From Bacteroidia bacterium (GTDB lineage: Bacteria > Bacteroidota > Bacteroidia > UKL13-3): 64,000 nucleotides of DNA. The notes beneath the pieces are model-generated. The model was not told where the DNA came from. It made no database searches and was given only the letters and a program-made list of their open reading frames with translations. Position 1 is the first letter of the stretch; every line of letters starts with the position of its first letter. This document shows, piece by piece, positions 7,842 to 17,112 of the stretch. The translations under genes and the position numbers were made by a program. The stretch spans positions 1 through 64,000 of the forward strand of contig JAGVLJ010000009.1 of NCBI GenBank assembly GCA_020049855.1. Reading direction: 5' to 3'.

Positions 7842-8531
7842 ATGAAAAAATTGGTTGTACTCACCGGTGCAGGCATTAGTGCAGAAAGTGGATTACAAAC
7901 TTTCAGAGACGAAGGTGGATTGTGGGAAGGCTATAATGTATATGATGTAGCCACTCCGGGGGCTTGGTTTAAAAATCCGAGGATGGTTCAGGATTTTTAT
8001 AATTTGCGCAGAAAAGCGGTGCTTGAGGCACAACCAAATTCTGCCCATATAGGCTTGGCCGAACTGGAACACTATTATGATATAACCATCATAACCCAGA
8101 ATATTGATGACCTTCATGAACGAGCAGGCTCAACCAACGTACTGCACCTGCATGGAGAAATTACCAAGGCGCAAAGTTCATCTAACCCTGAATTGATTTA
8201 TCCCATTGATGGATGGGAGTTGAAAATGGGGGATACCTGCGAATTGGGCTCCCAACTAAGGCCACACATAGTTTGGTTTGGCGAGCAGGTACCCCGGATG
8301 TATGAGGCCGAGAAAATTACTGAAAAGGCTGAACTGTTTGCTGTAATTGGTACATCGTTGCAGGTGTATCCGGCAGCCGGACTCATACATTCAGCAATGC
8401 AGTCTGTTCCTAAGATTTTACTCGATCCAAAGCCCGGTGTTATTGGGAATGTACAAAACCTTACGGTAATTGCTGATAAGGCCGGAACCGGCATTAAGCG
8501 GCTTATGGAATTATTATTGGCTATAAACTAA
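7842..8531 (+). CDS. cobB: Sir2-family NAD-dependent protein deacylase, zinc-site cysteines missing
   Basis: A 229-residue sirtuin. The NAD-binding GAGISAESGLQTFRD, the TQNIDDLHERAG motif and catalytic His104 in LHLHGE are intact. Tyr53 and Arg56 (FYNLRR) are the residues that in SIRT5/CobB bind acidic acyl groups, so desuccinylase or demalonylase activity is plausible. The four cysteines of the zinc ribbon are not there: the region between HGE and LRPHIVWFGE holds only one cysteine. I recall related Bacteroidota proteins lacking them too. ATG start; divergent from the OMP gene. Confidence 0.85.
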   Translation: MKKLVVLTGAGISAESGLQTFRDEGGLWEGYNVYDVATPGAWFKNPRMVQDFYNLRRKAVLEAQPNSAHIGLAELEHYYDITIITQNIDDLHERAGSTNVLHLHGEITKAQSSSNPELIYPIDGWELKMGDTCELGSQLRPHIVWFGEQVPRMYEAEKITEKAELFAVIGTSLQVYPAAGLIHSAMQSVPKILLDPKPGVIGNVQNLTVIADKAGTGIKRLMELLLAIN

Positions 8532-8794
8532 ACAGAGCTGATTTTATACGAATGATAGAACCATTTCACCTGTTTGATGTAAGTTTGACCATCAAAAATG
8601 TTAAGGGATGAACCATTTTACTATACGCTCCATACTGGTGCAGGGATGTAATCACACCTCCTATCATCCGGAGGTAAATAATAGACATGCTTCACGGGGT
8701 GGAGCAATGTGCTTAAAATCAACTAATCTGATAACTTTTTTAATAGGAAATTCGTTCTTAATGGTAAATTAATCTTGGTTTTATATCATTGTAT

Positions 8795-9826
8795 ATGACA
8801 CAAAATAAAATATTTAATCCCAATGCTCCGGGTACTGTTGTTAGCAATGTATTTGGACTTCCATACTCAGCCAATGAGGCAGAACTGGTGATTATTCCGG
8901 TGCCCTGGGAGGCTACCGTATCCTATGGAGCCGGAACCATTCATGCACCGGAGGCTATTTTGGAAGCATCTAAGCAAATTGATTTGTATCATCCGCTGGT
9001 TAAAGAGGTGTGGAAGTACAAAATGGCAATGTGCGAAGAGGAACCTTCTATTAGGAAGCTAAGTAAGGAAACTCGGAAATTGTCTAAAGAGATTATGGAG
9101 ACCTTATCCAAGGGCAAACAGGTTTCGGCCAAAAAAGCAGCCAAGGTAAATGAGGCCTGCGAAGCAATGGTACAGAGCGTGAACATTCAGGCCACGCACT
9201 GGATAAAAAAGGGAAAATTTGTAGCTACTTTGGGAGGAGATCATAGCACCCCATTGGGTTTAATGCAGGCATTAGCCTCCCAACACCAATTTGGTATTTT
9301 ACAAATTGATGCCCATTGCGATTTACGAAATGCTTACGAAGGATTTAAGTACTCCCATGCATCTATTATGTATAATGCTTTGAAGGAGAAAAAAATCACT
9401 TCCCTTACTCAGGTAGGTATTCGTGATTATTGCGAAGAGGAGATGTCCTTTATTGCAAAAAACAAATCGCGTATTAAAGTATTTTTTGATCGTGATATGC
9501 AGCAGGCAAAAATGGAAGGAACACCTTGGCTCAAGCTAGTGGCTGCCATCATCAAAACCCTACCGGAAAAAGTATTTATAAGCTTTGATATTGATGGACT
9601 CACCCCCGACCATTGCCCTCATACAGGCACTCCTGTTCCGGGTGGGTTAAGTTTTGCAGAGGTTACCTACCTTATTGAAAAAGTAGCTCAATCCGGAAAA
9701 CAACTTATAGGATTTGATTTGAATGAAGTTTCGCCTGGAAAACAGGATGAATGGGATGCAAATGTAGGAGCCAGGGTTTTATTTTTACTTTGCTGTAGCT
9801 GGATGATGAATCGGAAAAAAAAGTAA
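8795..9826 (+). CDS. Arginase/agmatinase/formimidoylglutamase (ureohydrolase) family enzyme
   Basis: A 343-residue manganese-dependent ureohydrolase. The metal motifs are present in order: LGGDHSTP, IDAHCDLR, and SFDIDGLTPDHCPHTGTPVPGG, followed by GFDLNEVSP. The family cleaves guanidino or formimino groups to release urea or formamide; which substrate is used here (agmatine, arginine or formiminoglutamate) cannot be settled. An insertion of about 60 lysine-rich residues (around 75-130, KLSKETRKLSKEIMETLSK) precedes the first metal motif. ATG at 8795 is preferred over a TTG two codons upstream. It converges with the histidine kinase gene after 13 bp. Confidence 0.82.
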   Translation: MTQNKIFNPNAPGTVVSNVFGLPYSANEAELVIIPVPWEATVSYGAGTIHAPEAILEASKQIDLYHPLVKEVWKYKMAMCEEEPSIRKLSKETRKLSKEIMETLSKGKQVSAKKAAKVNEACEAMVQSVNIQATHWIKKGKFVATLGGDHSTPLGLMQALASQHQFGILQIDAHCDLRNAYEGFKYSHASIMYNALKEKKITSLTQVGIRDYCEEEMSFIAKNKSRIKVFFDRDMQQAKMEGTPWLKLVAAIIKTLPEKVFISFDIDGLTPDHCPHTGTPVPGGLSFAEVTYLIEKVAQSGKQLIGFDLNEVSPGKQDEWDANVGARVLFLLCCSWMMNRKKK

Positions 9827-9839
9827 ATACGGCTATCTA

Positions 9840-11972
9840 TTAACCTTTATTTTTTTGGTTTCGGTTTTTGCATAAAAGCATCTTTTCCATCAGTTCGGTA
9901 TTGCTGTATGGTTTAGTAATGAATTCATCAAACCCGGCATCGGTTGCTTTTTTTCTACTTTCTTCAAATACATCAGCCGTGAGCGCAATCACTGAAATAT
10001 TTTTGTTATTATCACCGGCTTCTCCGCTCCTTATTTTTTTGGTAGCTGTAATGCCATCCATTTCTGGCATTTGTAAATCCATTATTACAATATCGTATTC
10101 CTGCTCCTGTAACATTTGCAATGCTTCTTTTCCGTTGGAGGCCATTTTGAGATTTATACCCCATTTTTTGAATAGTTGAATAGCCAGTTTTTGATTTACT
10201 AAATTATCTTCGGCCATTAGCACGCGGCAATTAAACGTACCTTTAGGTAAGTCGGCCTCGGTAAGGTGGGGTGTTTCTTCCAGAATAATAGCACCCGAGT
10301 TTGCCACTTCAAACGGAATACTTACAGTAAATGTACTTCCTTTGCCAAGTGCACTTTCAAAACTGATTTTGCCTCCCATTAAATGACAAAATTTTCTCGA
10401 AATATTCAGCCCTAGTCCTGTTCCTCCATATTTACGGTTTGTATATCCTTCGGCTTGCGTAAAACTGTCAAAAATTTCTTCTCTTTTGCTGGCAGGTATT
10501 CCAATTCCTGTATCGGAAATAATGAAATCAATCACTTGCTTTTTTTCAGCCGAGGATTTGCATATTGTTTTTAGTGTAACGCATCCGGTGTTGGTAAATT
10601 TTACCGCATTCGATGTAATGTTTAATAAAATCTGACGAAGCCTTCCCATATCGCCAGTTACAATTTCAGGAATGTCATTGTTGTGTTCAGCTATAAATTC
10701 AAGGTTTTTATTTTTTGCATCTAATTCTGTTTTCTTGGTAATTTCATCCAGCAGATGCCGCAGGTTAAAGGGTTTGTTTTCTAAAGTTATTTTGCCTTCA
10801 TCAAATTTAGAGAGGTCTAGTATATCATCAATCAAGGCAAGTAAATTATCTGCCGACTCCTTAATGATATGGAGGTTTTCCTGTTGGTTTATTGTGGGGG
10901 AATGAATTAATAAATCAGACATACCTATAATGGCATTCAACGGAGTTCTTATTTCGTGACTTACATTCGAAAGGAAATTACTTTTGGTTTTAGCAGTTTG
11001 CTCGGCCATTAGTTTAGAGTGCAGTAAACTTATTTGGGCTTCTTTTTGCGGAGTAATTTCAATTCCATATCCTATCACATACAGTACCTCCTCCGTGTCG
11101 CTTAAAATGGGGTGCATTCTGCGAATAAAATGGTGGGTTTTTCCTTGCCTATCAACAATGGCTTCTTCAAACTCAATTACTTTTTTAGAGGTTAATACAT
11201 CCTGAAATGCACGGTCTCTGATGGTCACAAATTCGGCCGTTTTTCTTCGGAAGTTCATGTATTCGGTTTCCGTTTTCCCAATCATCCATCTACGCATTTC
11301 GCTGTCTTTTACTGCAGCCTGATTCAGGTAAACGTATTCTCTTTTTCCGTTAAACACTACCAAATCGGTAGGCATTTCACCAAATATTTTTTCGAAGAAA
11401 TTTTTCTGCTGTCTCAATACTTTCTCAAAATCAATATTGGTTTCGCGCAGTTCAACGATGATAAAGGCAATCGAAAAAATAGATGTGAAAAGTGAAGCAT
11501 AAAAAAGGATATTATTTCCCCACTTTTCTAAATGAACCTGCTCCAAAATAAATGAATGATTGGTAAGCTCAAGTGCCGTAATGCAAATTAATGAAAGCAC
11601 TACCATGCCCCATGCCTTAAACTTTTCGCTTGCAGAGAACAGTACAAATGAGACTCCCATCAGCGGAATAAACAGTAGAAATAGTCCGCTATTTCTTCCA
11701 AGACGTAAATCAATAAAAAATACGCTTACGTTTAAAATAAAAATGGTAAGAACCCTTCCGGGATCGATTTTCCCTCTCCTATATAAAATATAAGCCCACC
11801 ACATCATTGCAGCCAACAAAAGGCAGCAGGTAACAAGGTTAATTTGTCCGGTAATACCAAACAATAGCGCATAAAACAAGGCAATGGATAGCCCAAGTAA
11901 ACTGAATTTCACACTCAGGCTTTCCGTTTTTTTGGTGATGCTGTAATTAAGTTCTTCCTTATCGGTTAACAT
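9840..11972 (-). CDS. Hybrid sensor histidine kinase/response regulator
   Basis: A 710-residue inner-membrane signalling protein. Residues about 20-180 hold six hydrophobic segments with short loops, so the sensor part is membrane-embedded. A PAS-like domain (about 190-310) is followed by a HisKA domain with phospho-acceptor His339 (NVSHEIRTPL), an HATPase domain with DTGIGI and GGTGLGLNIS, and a receiver domain from about 580 with Asp632 (IMDLQMPEMDG) and the conserved KPY lysine. No output domain follows, so phosphate is probably passed to a separate partner. It is the last gene of a leftward cluster; the signal is unknown. Confidence 0.92.
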   Translation of the reverse strand: MLTDKEELNYSITKKTESLSVKFSLLGLSIALFYALLFGITGQINLVTCCLLLAAMMWWAYILYRRGKIDPGRVLTIFILNVSVFFIDLRLGRNSGLFLLFIPLMGVSFVLFSASEKFKAWGMVVLSLICITALELTNHSFILEQVHLEKWGNNILFYASLFTSIFSIAFIIVELRETNIDFEKVLRQQKNFFEKIFGEMPTDLVVFNGKREYVYLNQAAVKDSEMRRWMIGKTETEYMNFRRKTAEFVTIRDRAFQDVLTSKKVIEFEEAIVDRQGKTHHFIRRMHPILSDTEEVLYVIGYGIEITPQKEAQISLLHSKLMAEQTAKTKSNFLSNVSHEIRTPLNAIIGMSDLLIHSPTINQQENLHIIKESADNLLALIDDILDLSKFDEGKITLENKPFNLRHLLDEITKKTELDAKNKNLEFIAEHNNDIPEIVTGDMGRLRQILLNITSNAVKFTNTGCVTLKTICKSSAEKKQVIDFIISDTGIGIPASKREEIFDSFTQAEGYTNRKYGGTGLGLNISRKFCHLMGGKISFESALGKGSTFTVSIPFEVANSGAIILEETPHLTEADLPKGTFNCRVLMAEDNLVNQKLAIQLFKKWGINLKMASNGKEALQMLQEQEYDIVIMDLQMPEMDGITATKKIRSGEAGDNNKNISVIALTADVFEESRKKATDAGFDEFITKPYSNTELMEKMLLCKNRNQKNKG

Positions 11973-11993
11973 TGCTAAAGCAAGCTAAATTTT

Positions 11994-12218
11994 TTATTTT
12001 TTTATTTTTGAACTTCCCTTCCCGCTTCGTATCACTTGCATTTGCTCTTTTGTGAATAAGGCATCATTTTTACGGTTTAGTTTTTTCTGTTTGGCATTGG
12101 TATAGGATTTTTTTACTCGCTCGTCAACCGAAGAATAGGCCGGGCATATATGCCTTTGGCAACTGCTCAGTTTAAGCAAACCAATAAGTAGAATAAAAAG
12201 TGTTGGTTTGGGTTGCAA
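11994..12218 (-). CDS. Small lipoprotein of unknown function
   Basis: A 74-residue product with a type II signal peptide: TLFILLIGLLKLSSC, lipidated Cys20, then RHICPAYSS. The remainder is lysine-rich and polar (KKSYTNAKQKKLNRKNDALF). Short lipoproteins with a CPAYS motif occur in Bacteroidota but have no known role that I can name. The start is TTG, placed directly after the pyrC stop codon, so the two genes are likely co-transcribed and may be translationally coupled. Confidence 0.6.
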   Translation of the reverse strand: MQPKPTLFILLIGLLKLSSCQRHICPAYSSVDERVKKSYTNAKQKKLNRKNDALFTKEQMQVIRSGKGSSKIKK

Positions 12219-12220
12219 AT

Positions 12221-13561
12221 TCAGTTTCGGTTAAAAGAAAGACGTTCTCCTTTTTTATCTTCGTTAAAATGTCCATTGGAATAAGCCAGATGTCCGCTCA
12301 CAATAGTATGCTCTATAGCTGAGGTGAAGGTGGTTCCTTCAAAGGGCGACCATCCGCATTTATACAACAAGGATTCCCGGGTTACAGTGTTCGACTTATT
12401 TAGATTGACCAATACCATATCTGCCCAGTATCCTTCCCTAAGGTAGCCTCTTTTTTCAATTTGGAAACAATCTGCTACGGCATGGCTCATTTTCTCTGCA
12501 ATTCGTTCAAGGGAAATTTTACCCTGATGATACAACTCGAGCATAGCCTGCATACTTTGTTGTACTAACGGCCCGCCTGAAGGTGCTTTGCCGTATGCGT
12601 TTGCTTTTTCTTCTAAGGTATGTGGGGCGTGGTCGGTGGCAATTACATCAATGCGGTTATCGAGTACCGCTTTTAAAATGGCATCACGGTCGGCCGCTGT
12701 TTTTACAGCAGGATTCCATTTAAGCAACATGCCTTTGGTTTTATAATCCTCATCGCAAAACCACAGGTGATGAATACACGCCTCGGCTGTAATGCGTTTT
12801 TCTTTTAGTGGAATATCATTTCTGAACAGGTGAAGTTCTTTGGCAGTGCTTATATGTAAAATGTGTAAACGGGTGTTGTTGCGTTTAGCCAAATCAATGG
12901 CAAATGATGAAGACAGGTAGCAGGCCTCTTCGCTGCGAATTACCGGATGAAACGAGGCTGGAATATCATCACCGAATTTTTGCTTATACACTTCGGTATT
13001 TCTGCGAATAGTAGGTTCGTGCTCGCAATGCGTAGCAATAAGTTGGTTGCACTGGGAGAATATTTTATCCAATACCATCGGGTCGTCTACCAGCATATCT
13101 CCGGTAGAGGCACCCATAAATATTTTGATACCGCACACTTTATTTGGGTCGGTTTTCATCAACTCCTCAAAATTATTGTTGCTTGTGCCCATATAAAAAG
13201 AATAATTGGCCAGCGAGCGATGAGAGGCAATTTGGTATTTTTCTTCTAATAATTCCTGTGTTAGGGCATTGGGAATGGTGTTTGGCATTTCCATATACGA
13301 GGTAATACCACCGGCTAGGGCTGCTTTGGCCTCGGTGTAAATTTCTCCTTTTTGAGTTAATCCAGGCTCCCGAAAATGCACCTGATCGTCAATGACTCCG
13401 GGAAACAAATGCAGTCCTTCTCCATTCAGTTCAATATCTGCTTTTTGGTTAATGGCAGCAGTTGAGATTTGCTCAATACGACCGTCTTTCACCAGCACAT
13501 CTGCGTATTGCTGCCTGCCTTCATTTACCAAACAAGCCTGTTTAATTAAAATTGTTTTCAT
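12221..13561 (-). CDS. pyrC: Dihydroorotase
   Basis: A 446-residue amidohydrolase for pyrimidine synthesis, cyclising carbamoyl aspartate to dihydroorotate. The metal-site segment reads GVIDDQVHFREPG: the first His of the usual HxH is Gln, which is the form found in the Bacteroidota dihydroorotases. The carboxylated-lysine region GIKIFMGAS, His motifs ATHCEHE and LHILHIST, and the catalytic DVIATDHAPHT are intact. ATG at 13561 begins the conserved KTILIKQ strand. It lies 24 bp downstream of a glycosyltransferase gene and 2 bp upstream of a small lipoprotein gene. Confidence 0.93.
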   Translation of the reverse strand: MKTILIKQACLVNEGRQQYADVLVKDGRIEQISTAAINQKADIELNGEGLHLFPGVIDDQVHFREPGLTQKGEIYTEAKAALAGGITSYMEMPNTIPNALTQELLEEKYQIASHRSLANYSFYMGTSNNNFEELMKTDPNKVCGIKIFMGASTGDMLVDDPMVLDKIFSQCNQLIATHCEHEPTIRRNTEVYKQKFGDDIPASFHPVIRSEEACYLSSSFAIDLAKRNNTRLHILHISTAKELHLFRNDIPLKEKRITAEACIHHLWFCDEDYKTKGMLLKWNPAVKTAADRDAILKAVLDNRIDVIATDHAPHTLEEKANAYGKAPSGGPLVQQSMQAMLELYHQGKISLERIAEKMSHAVADCFQIEKRGYLREGYWADMVLVNLNKSNTVTRESLLYKCGWSPFEGTTFTSAIEHTIVSGHLAYSNGHFNEDKKGERLSFNRN

Positions 13562-13585
13562 GCGCAACCTTTGCACAAAGGTAAC

Positions 13586-14818
13586 TTACTGCTGCCTAAA
13601 TCGCTTAATGATTTCAATCATTCCAGTAGCGGCCACTGGCAAAACAGCAATTTTCATTAGGGTTTGATACCGAGGAAGTGCAAAAAAGATGATGCAAGTG
13701 ATTGAACAACTTATTAGAAACAGATAAAGCGGGTACAATTGATGTCGGGGTTTGGAACGGAATAGTCCGTAAAAAAACCCAAGTAAAATAAATGCCCATG
13801 GTAACCAGTAGGCTATATGAAGGCTGCGCGGATCATTGGGTTGCAGCAACCATAAGTGACCCATTTTTTTGGCTGCATTCTGCAATACCTTTTTAGGGTT
13901 TAAGCTTATAAATTCAAGTGCCTTTTTTTTATAGGCTCCTGAAAAACGCAGTTCAAACAAGGAGTCTTGCATAAGGGAATTAGTGTTGTTGTATACATTT
14001 TTTTCCCATCCCCAGGTTCCAATGCCCTCTGCATTATTGCCACGGTATAAATTAATTCCGGTACTGGTGCTAATGGGTATATACTGGTGAAAAACGCTGT
14101 AATTTCTGATTTGCCAGGGCAATAGCAATAGCACCGAGGTGAGAAATAACAGTACCGAACTCAAAAATTTTCTTTGTACGATAAAAAATACCGTGATAAT
14201 GATCAAAAACAAGAATATTTCTCCTCTTAAATAAATGGCTAACGCAAATAAGCCGCCAATAGAAAGTACGCGGGGAAGTGAGGGGTCTTTTACTAACAGT
14301 TGAAGGAAAATAAGCACTACAATAAAATGATAAAAAACCGTAGGGCCAAAGCTATTGCTTGCATAGATCATTTCAGGCATTAAGGCAAATAACAACGCAG
14401 CTATCCAGGCTGCTTCCGAATTAAAAATAAGACGGGTGAGCCTGAAAATAAACTGACAGGTGAATGCAGCAATAAGGTGTTGAATAAGCAGGATAAGCAT
14501 ATTGCGCAGCACCATATTTTTGAGCAGCATAAAAGGGTACAGAAAAAATACATATCCGGGAGGCACATAAGCGGATGGATAAGGGTGTGCAGCGGAGTTA
14601 TAGTAAATATCAATTTTACCGTTAAGCAAATAAAAAAGGGAATACCCGCGGCCGGTGGTGAGGTTGCGTGCAATTTCACCATACTCCCAATAATTTTCCT
14701 CGTGCAAATCCACAAACACCAGCATAAAAAGCACACGAGCCGTCACCGTAAGTAAAGCCAGCCACCAAAGTGCTTTTTTGTCGGGTAATGCAAGGATATT
14801 TTGGAGCAATAACTTCAC
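13586..14818 (-). CDS. Membrane glycosyltransferase of the GT39/ArnT-like family
   Basis: A 410-residue multi-pass membrane protein with about 9-10 hydrophobic segments. The first extracytoplasmic loop holds DLHEENYWEYGEIARNLTTGRGYS, the acidic loop pattern of polyprenyl-phosphate-sugar transferases (PMT/ArnT), and a later loop has TGINLYRGNNAEGIGTWGWE, common in this family. It likely transfers a sugar from a lipid carrier to a periplasmic acceptor, which is not predictable. The start is GTG, overlapping the upstream SUMF-like stop as GTGA. Confidence 0.7.
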   Translation of the reverse strand: MKLLLQNILALPDKKALWWLALLTVTARVLFMLVFVDLHEENYWEYGEIARNLTTGRGYSLFYLLNGKIDIYYNSAAHPYPSAYVPPGYVFFLYPFMLLKNMVLRNMLILLIQHLIAAFTCQFIFRLTRLIFNSEAAWIAALLFALMPEMIYASNSFGPTVFYHFIVVLIFLQLLVKDPSLPRVLSIGGLFALAIYLRGEIFLFLIIITVFFIVQRKFLSSVLLFLTSVLLLLPWQIRNYSVFHQYIPISTSTGINLYRGNNAEGIGTWGWEKNVYNNTNSLMQDSLFELRFSGAYKKKALEFISLNPKKVLQNAAKKMGHLWLLQPNDPRSLHIAYWLPWAFILLGFFYGLFRSKPRHQLYPLYLFLISCSITCIIFFALPRYQTLMKIAVLPVAATGMIEIIKRFRQQ

Positions 14819-15648
14819 GGCATCACTTCCATAAATACCCTGAATCCGATATAAGGTGATGGTACAGGGGTTCCTTCGTATTCATCTAACGCTGTTATTG
14901 CCATAAATTTCCATTCGCTGTTCCAACTTCCACCTTTGGTACGTGAAGGCAATGCAAGCATTTCCGCCACATTGCCACTTAAATTGTATAAGCCTATACT
15001 GTTGGGCATGTATGATTTTACAGGACACAGCACAACGGCTCCGGTTTTTATGCGGGTTACCTCTAAATAAGTTCCATTATTCACTTTGCTCAATACCGAG
15101 TCGACAGGTTTTTGGGTAAGGCGGTTAAAATTGCACCGGTACTGTCCGTTTATCTCATGCGTGCTCTCGTTTCCCCACGGGTAGCGGGCGCCTTCGGGTT
15201 GAGTTCCAAGGGCGGCTAATGCCCATTCCTCATCATCTTTTGGCAGACGATATACCACGTTTTTGTATAATCTACCCTCTGCCTGCATATATTGCCGGGT
15301 AAGCCACTTGCAATAGGCCATAGCCGCCTGCTTTGAAATATTGACCACGGGGTAACTGTCATATTTTACCTGGCGATGATAGGAGTTGATTAAAAAAGAA
15401 GCACCCACCAAAAACCACTGATTGCTATCGGGCAGGCAGTCGCGATACAAGGCCGTATCATTGGCCTGAAGCCAGTTTAAAAAAATCAGGTATTGCCCGT
15501 TGCTCACTTCAGTTTCACACGCATACACGTTTCCGGTTACTTTTTTCATTGACAACTCTGTTTGTTTCCAAAACGGAAGTTGCTGGGCCTGTAGCGGTAA
15601 CCCAAAAGCCGGTAATATCAACAAAAAAATAGGTAGACGCCTAAACAT
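14815..15648 (-). CDS. Secreted SUMF1/formylglycine-generating-enzyme fold protein, probably non-catalytic
   Basis: A 277-residue protein with a signal peptide (MFRRLPIFLLILPAFGLPLQAQ). The FGE-sulfatase fold is shown by ETEVSNGQYLIFLNW, YPVVNISKQAAMAYCKWLTRQYM, YRLPKDDEEWALAA, YPWGNE, GLYNLSGNVAEM and KGGSWNSE, ending in IGFRVF. The copper-binding cysteine pair that follows GGSW in true formylglycine-generating enzymes is absent, so it is more like the GldJ/GldK type structural members than an enzyme. First of a leftward cluster; it overlaps the next gene by 4 nt. ATG at 15648 is chosen for the signal peptide. Confidence 0.75.
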   Translation of the reverse strand: MFRRLPIFLLILPAFGLPLQAQQLPFWKQTELSMKKVTGNVYACETEVSNGQYLIFLNWLQANDTALYRDCLPDSNQWFLVGASFLINSYHRQVKYDSYPVVNISKQAAMAYCKWLTRQYMQAEGRLYKNVVYRLPKDDEEWALAALGTQPEGARYPWGNESTHEINGQYRCNFNRLTQKPVDSVLSKVNNGTYLEVTRIKTGAVVLCPVKSYMPNSIGLYNLSGNVAEMLALPSRTKGGSWNSEWKFMAITALDEYEGTPVPSPYIGFRVFMEVMP

Positions 15649-15693
15649 GTGCCCGAAAATAAGGGAAAGAGGTGGTATAATGCGAATTGTTTT

Positions 15694-15701
15694 CATCTTT
15701 G
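15694..15701 (+). promoter_or_regulatory. Possible -7 box abutting the DUF421 start
   Basis: CATCTTTG matches TAnnTTTG except for the first base and ends 4 nt before the ATG at 15706. No -33 element is visible, so confidence is low. Confidence 0.3.
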
Positions 15702-15705
15702 CAGT

Positions 15706-16245
15706 ATGGTTAAATTTGATGATATGTCGGGTTCCCCTTATGCAAGCATTGTGCTAAACACCGTTTTGGTTTATGTTTTTATTCTGCTTGCCATTCGTTT
15801 GTTCGGCAAAAAAGAGTTATCGCAACTCTCGGTGGCCGATTTGGTACTTATTTTATTAATTAGTAATTCAGTGCAAAATGCAATGGTAGCTGGTGACAAT
15901 ACCCTATTGGGTGGACTGCTTGCTGCCTTAGTATTATTTGTTTTGAATTATTTGTTTAAACTCATCATGTTTAACAGTACGAGAGTAAAAGAATTGATAG
16001 AAGGGGAACCTGTTTTATTGGTATATAAGGGAAATGTTCATTCTCGAAATATGGAGAAGGAAAAGATTACCATGGATGAATTGGAAGCCGTGGTGCGCGA
16101 GCATGGAGTAGGAAAAATAGAAGATGTAGTACTATCTATGCTGGAGGTTGACGGAAATATAAGTGTGCTTTCAAAAAGTATTGCAGGACAAAGTTTTCAT
16201 AAACGCCAGCACAAACAATTACATCCTAAATATAAGAAGAATTAA
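15706..16245 (+). CDS. DUF421 (YetF/YcaP-type) membrane protein
   Basis: A 179-residue protein. Three hydrophobic segments lie in the first 85 residues, with RLFGKKELSQLSVADLVLILLISNSVQNAM between them, the signature of the DUF421 family; the soluble C-terminal domain has GEPVLLVYKGNV, ITMDELEAVVREHGVGKIEDVVLSMLEVDGNISVL, also typical. The molecular role of the family is not known; some members relate to spore or envelope stress. ATG at 15706 is chosen because upstream codons run into the opposite gene's promoter region. It is monocistronic and converges with a lipoprotein gene. Confidence 0.82.
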   Translation: MVKFDDMSGSPYASIVLNTVLVYVFILLAIRLFGKKELSQLSVADLVLILLISNSVQNAMVAGDNTLLGGLLAALVLFVLNYLFKLIMFNSTRVKELIEGEPVLLVYKGNVHSRNMEKEKITMDELEAVVREHGVGKIEDVVLSMLEVDGNISVLSKSIAGQSFHKRQHKQLHPKYKKN

Positions 16246-16262
16246 TGACCGCTGATTAGTCA

Positions 16263-16718
16263 TTACCATGAAAAATATTTGGTCTTTGTAATATTATTTG
16301 AATTTTCGTACATGTCCATTCTGCATCTGCCACTGCCTCCAAAACTATAGAATAAGAATTGCATATTTACGCGACCACTCATAACGGTCATGAATTTTTG
16401 ATTTGGGATTGAAAAATCATCATATGCAGTATTTTGCCAACCAATACTTTGAGAAAAAAACCATACTGGATTCATAAATGAATTAGAGTCGCGGGAGGAA
16501 AGGTTCGTAAAGGTAACTTTCAGTTCAGCATCTTTGCCTAGGATTGCTCCCATATCATAGTAGGCTCCATCTTGCAGAAATGCAGAGTCTGGCATCGCAA
16601 GTAAATTGAGTCCAAAGAAAATTGATTCAGGGTATTCAATACTTTTATCATTCGATTTTTTACACGATAAAATCAGCAAAGCTCCAAGTGTAAATAGTAA
16701 AATTAATTTTGTTTTCAT
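16263..16718 (-). CDS. Lipoprotein of unknown function
   Basis: A 151-residue product with a lipoprotein signal peptide (LILLFTLGALLILSC, lipidation at Cys19, then KKSNDKS). The mature part is aromatic- and serine-rich with likely beta strands (AELKVTFTNLSSRDS, RVNMQFLFYSFGGSGRC). No family recognised. It is 52 bp downstream of csaA on the same strand and could be a late member of the leuS operon or separate. Confidence 0.6.
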   Translation of the reverse strand: MKTKLILLFTLGALLILSCKKSNDKSIEYPESIFFGLNLLAMPDSAFLQDGAYYDMGAILGKDAELKVTFTNLSSRDSNSFMNPVWFFSQSIGWQNTAYDDFSIPNQKFMTVMSGRVNMQFLFYSFGGSGRCRMDMYENSNNITKTKYFSW

Positions 16719-16769
16719 AAATATGGTTTAAGCAAAGTTAGTCAAGTCAGAAAAGAAAACAAAACAATA

Positions 16770-17108
16770 TCAGATTAAACGACTCCCGTTAGGAACAGGC
16801 TGCTGGGTAGTGGCTACCACAATCGCACCGTTTTCATCAGGAAAACCGGTGAGCAAAAATTCAGAAATGAAATTCCCGATTTGTTTGGGTGCAAAATTCA
16901 CTACGCCTATTATTTGTTTTCCCGGTAAATCTTCTTTAGCGTAAAGAGTGGTAATCTGTGCGCTGGTTTTTTTTACGCCCAGCTCCTCACCAAAATCTAC
17001 CCATACTTTATAAGCCGGTTTACGTGCTTCCGGAAAATCTTCAGTCCGGATAATGGTTCCTGCCCTCAGATCCACTTGTTCAAAATCGGTCCATGTAATA
17101 GTATCCAT
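16770..17108 (-). CDS. csaA: CsaA-like tRNA-binding protein
   Basis: A 112-residue OB-fold protein of the tRNA-binding-domain family. [43 protein letters not shown], and [24 protein letters not shown] are the typical CsaA segments. The protein dimerises and binds tRNA-like ligands; a chaperone role in secretion was proposed in Bacillus but is unproven elsewhere. The ATG lies 4 bp after the stop of the upstream secreted-protein gene, so it sits at the end of the leuS operon, a sensible place for a tRNA-binding protein. Confidence 0.88.
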   Translation of the reverse strand: MDTITWTDFEQVDLRAGTIIRTEDFPEARKPAYKVWVDFGEELGVKKTSAQITTLYAKEDLPGKQIIGVVNFAPKQIGNFISEFLLTGFPDENGAIVVATTQQPVPNGSRLI

Positions 17109-17112
17109 ACCG

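Noticed and set aside
8532-8794. A small gene or relic in the gap after the sirtuin
   Set aside because: Short open segments exist in one frame, but with stops, no start context and no recognisable domain; the gap is taken as non-coding.
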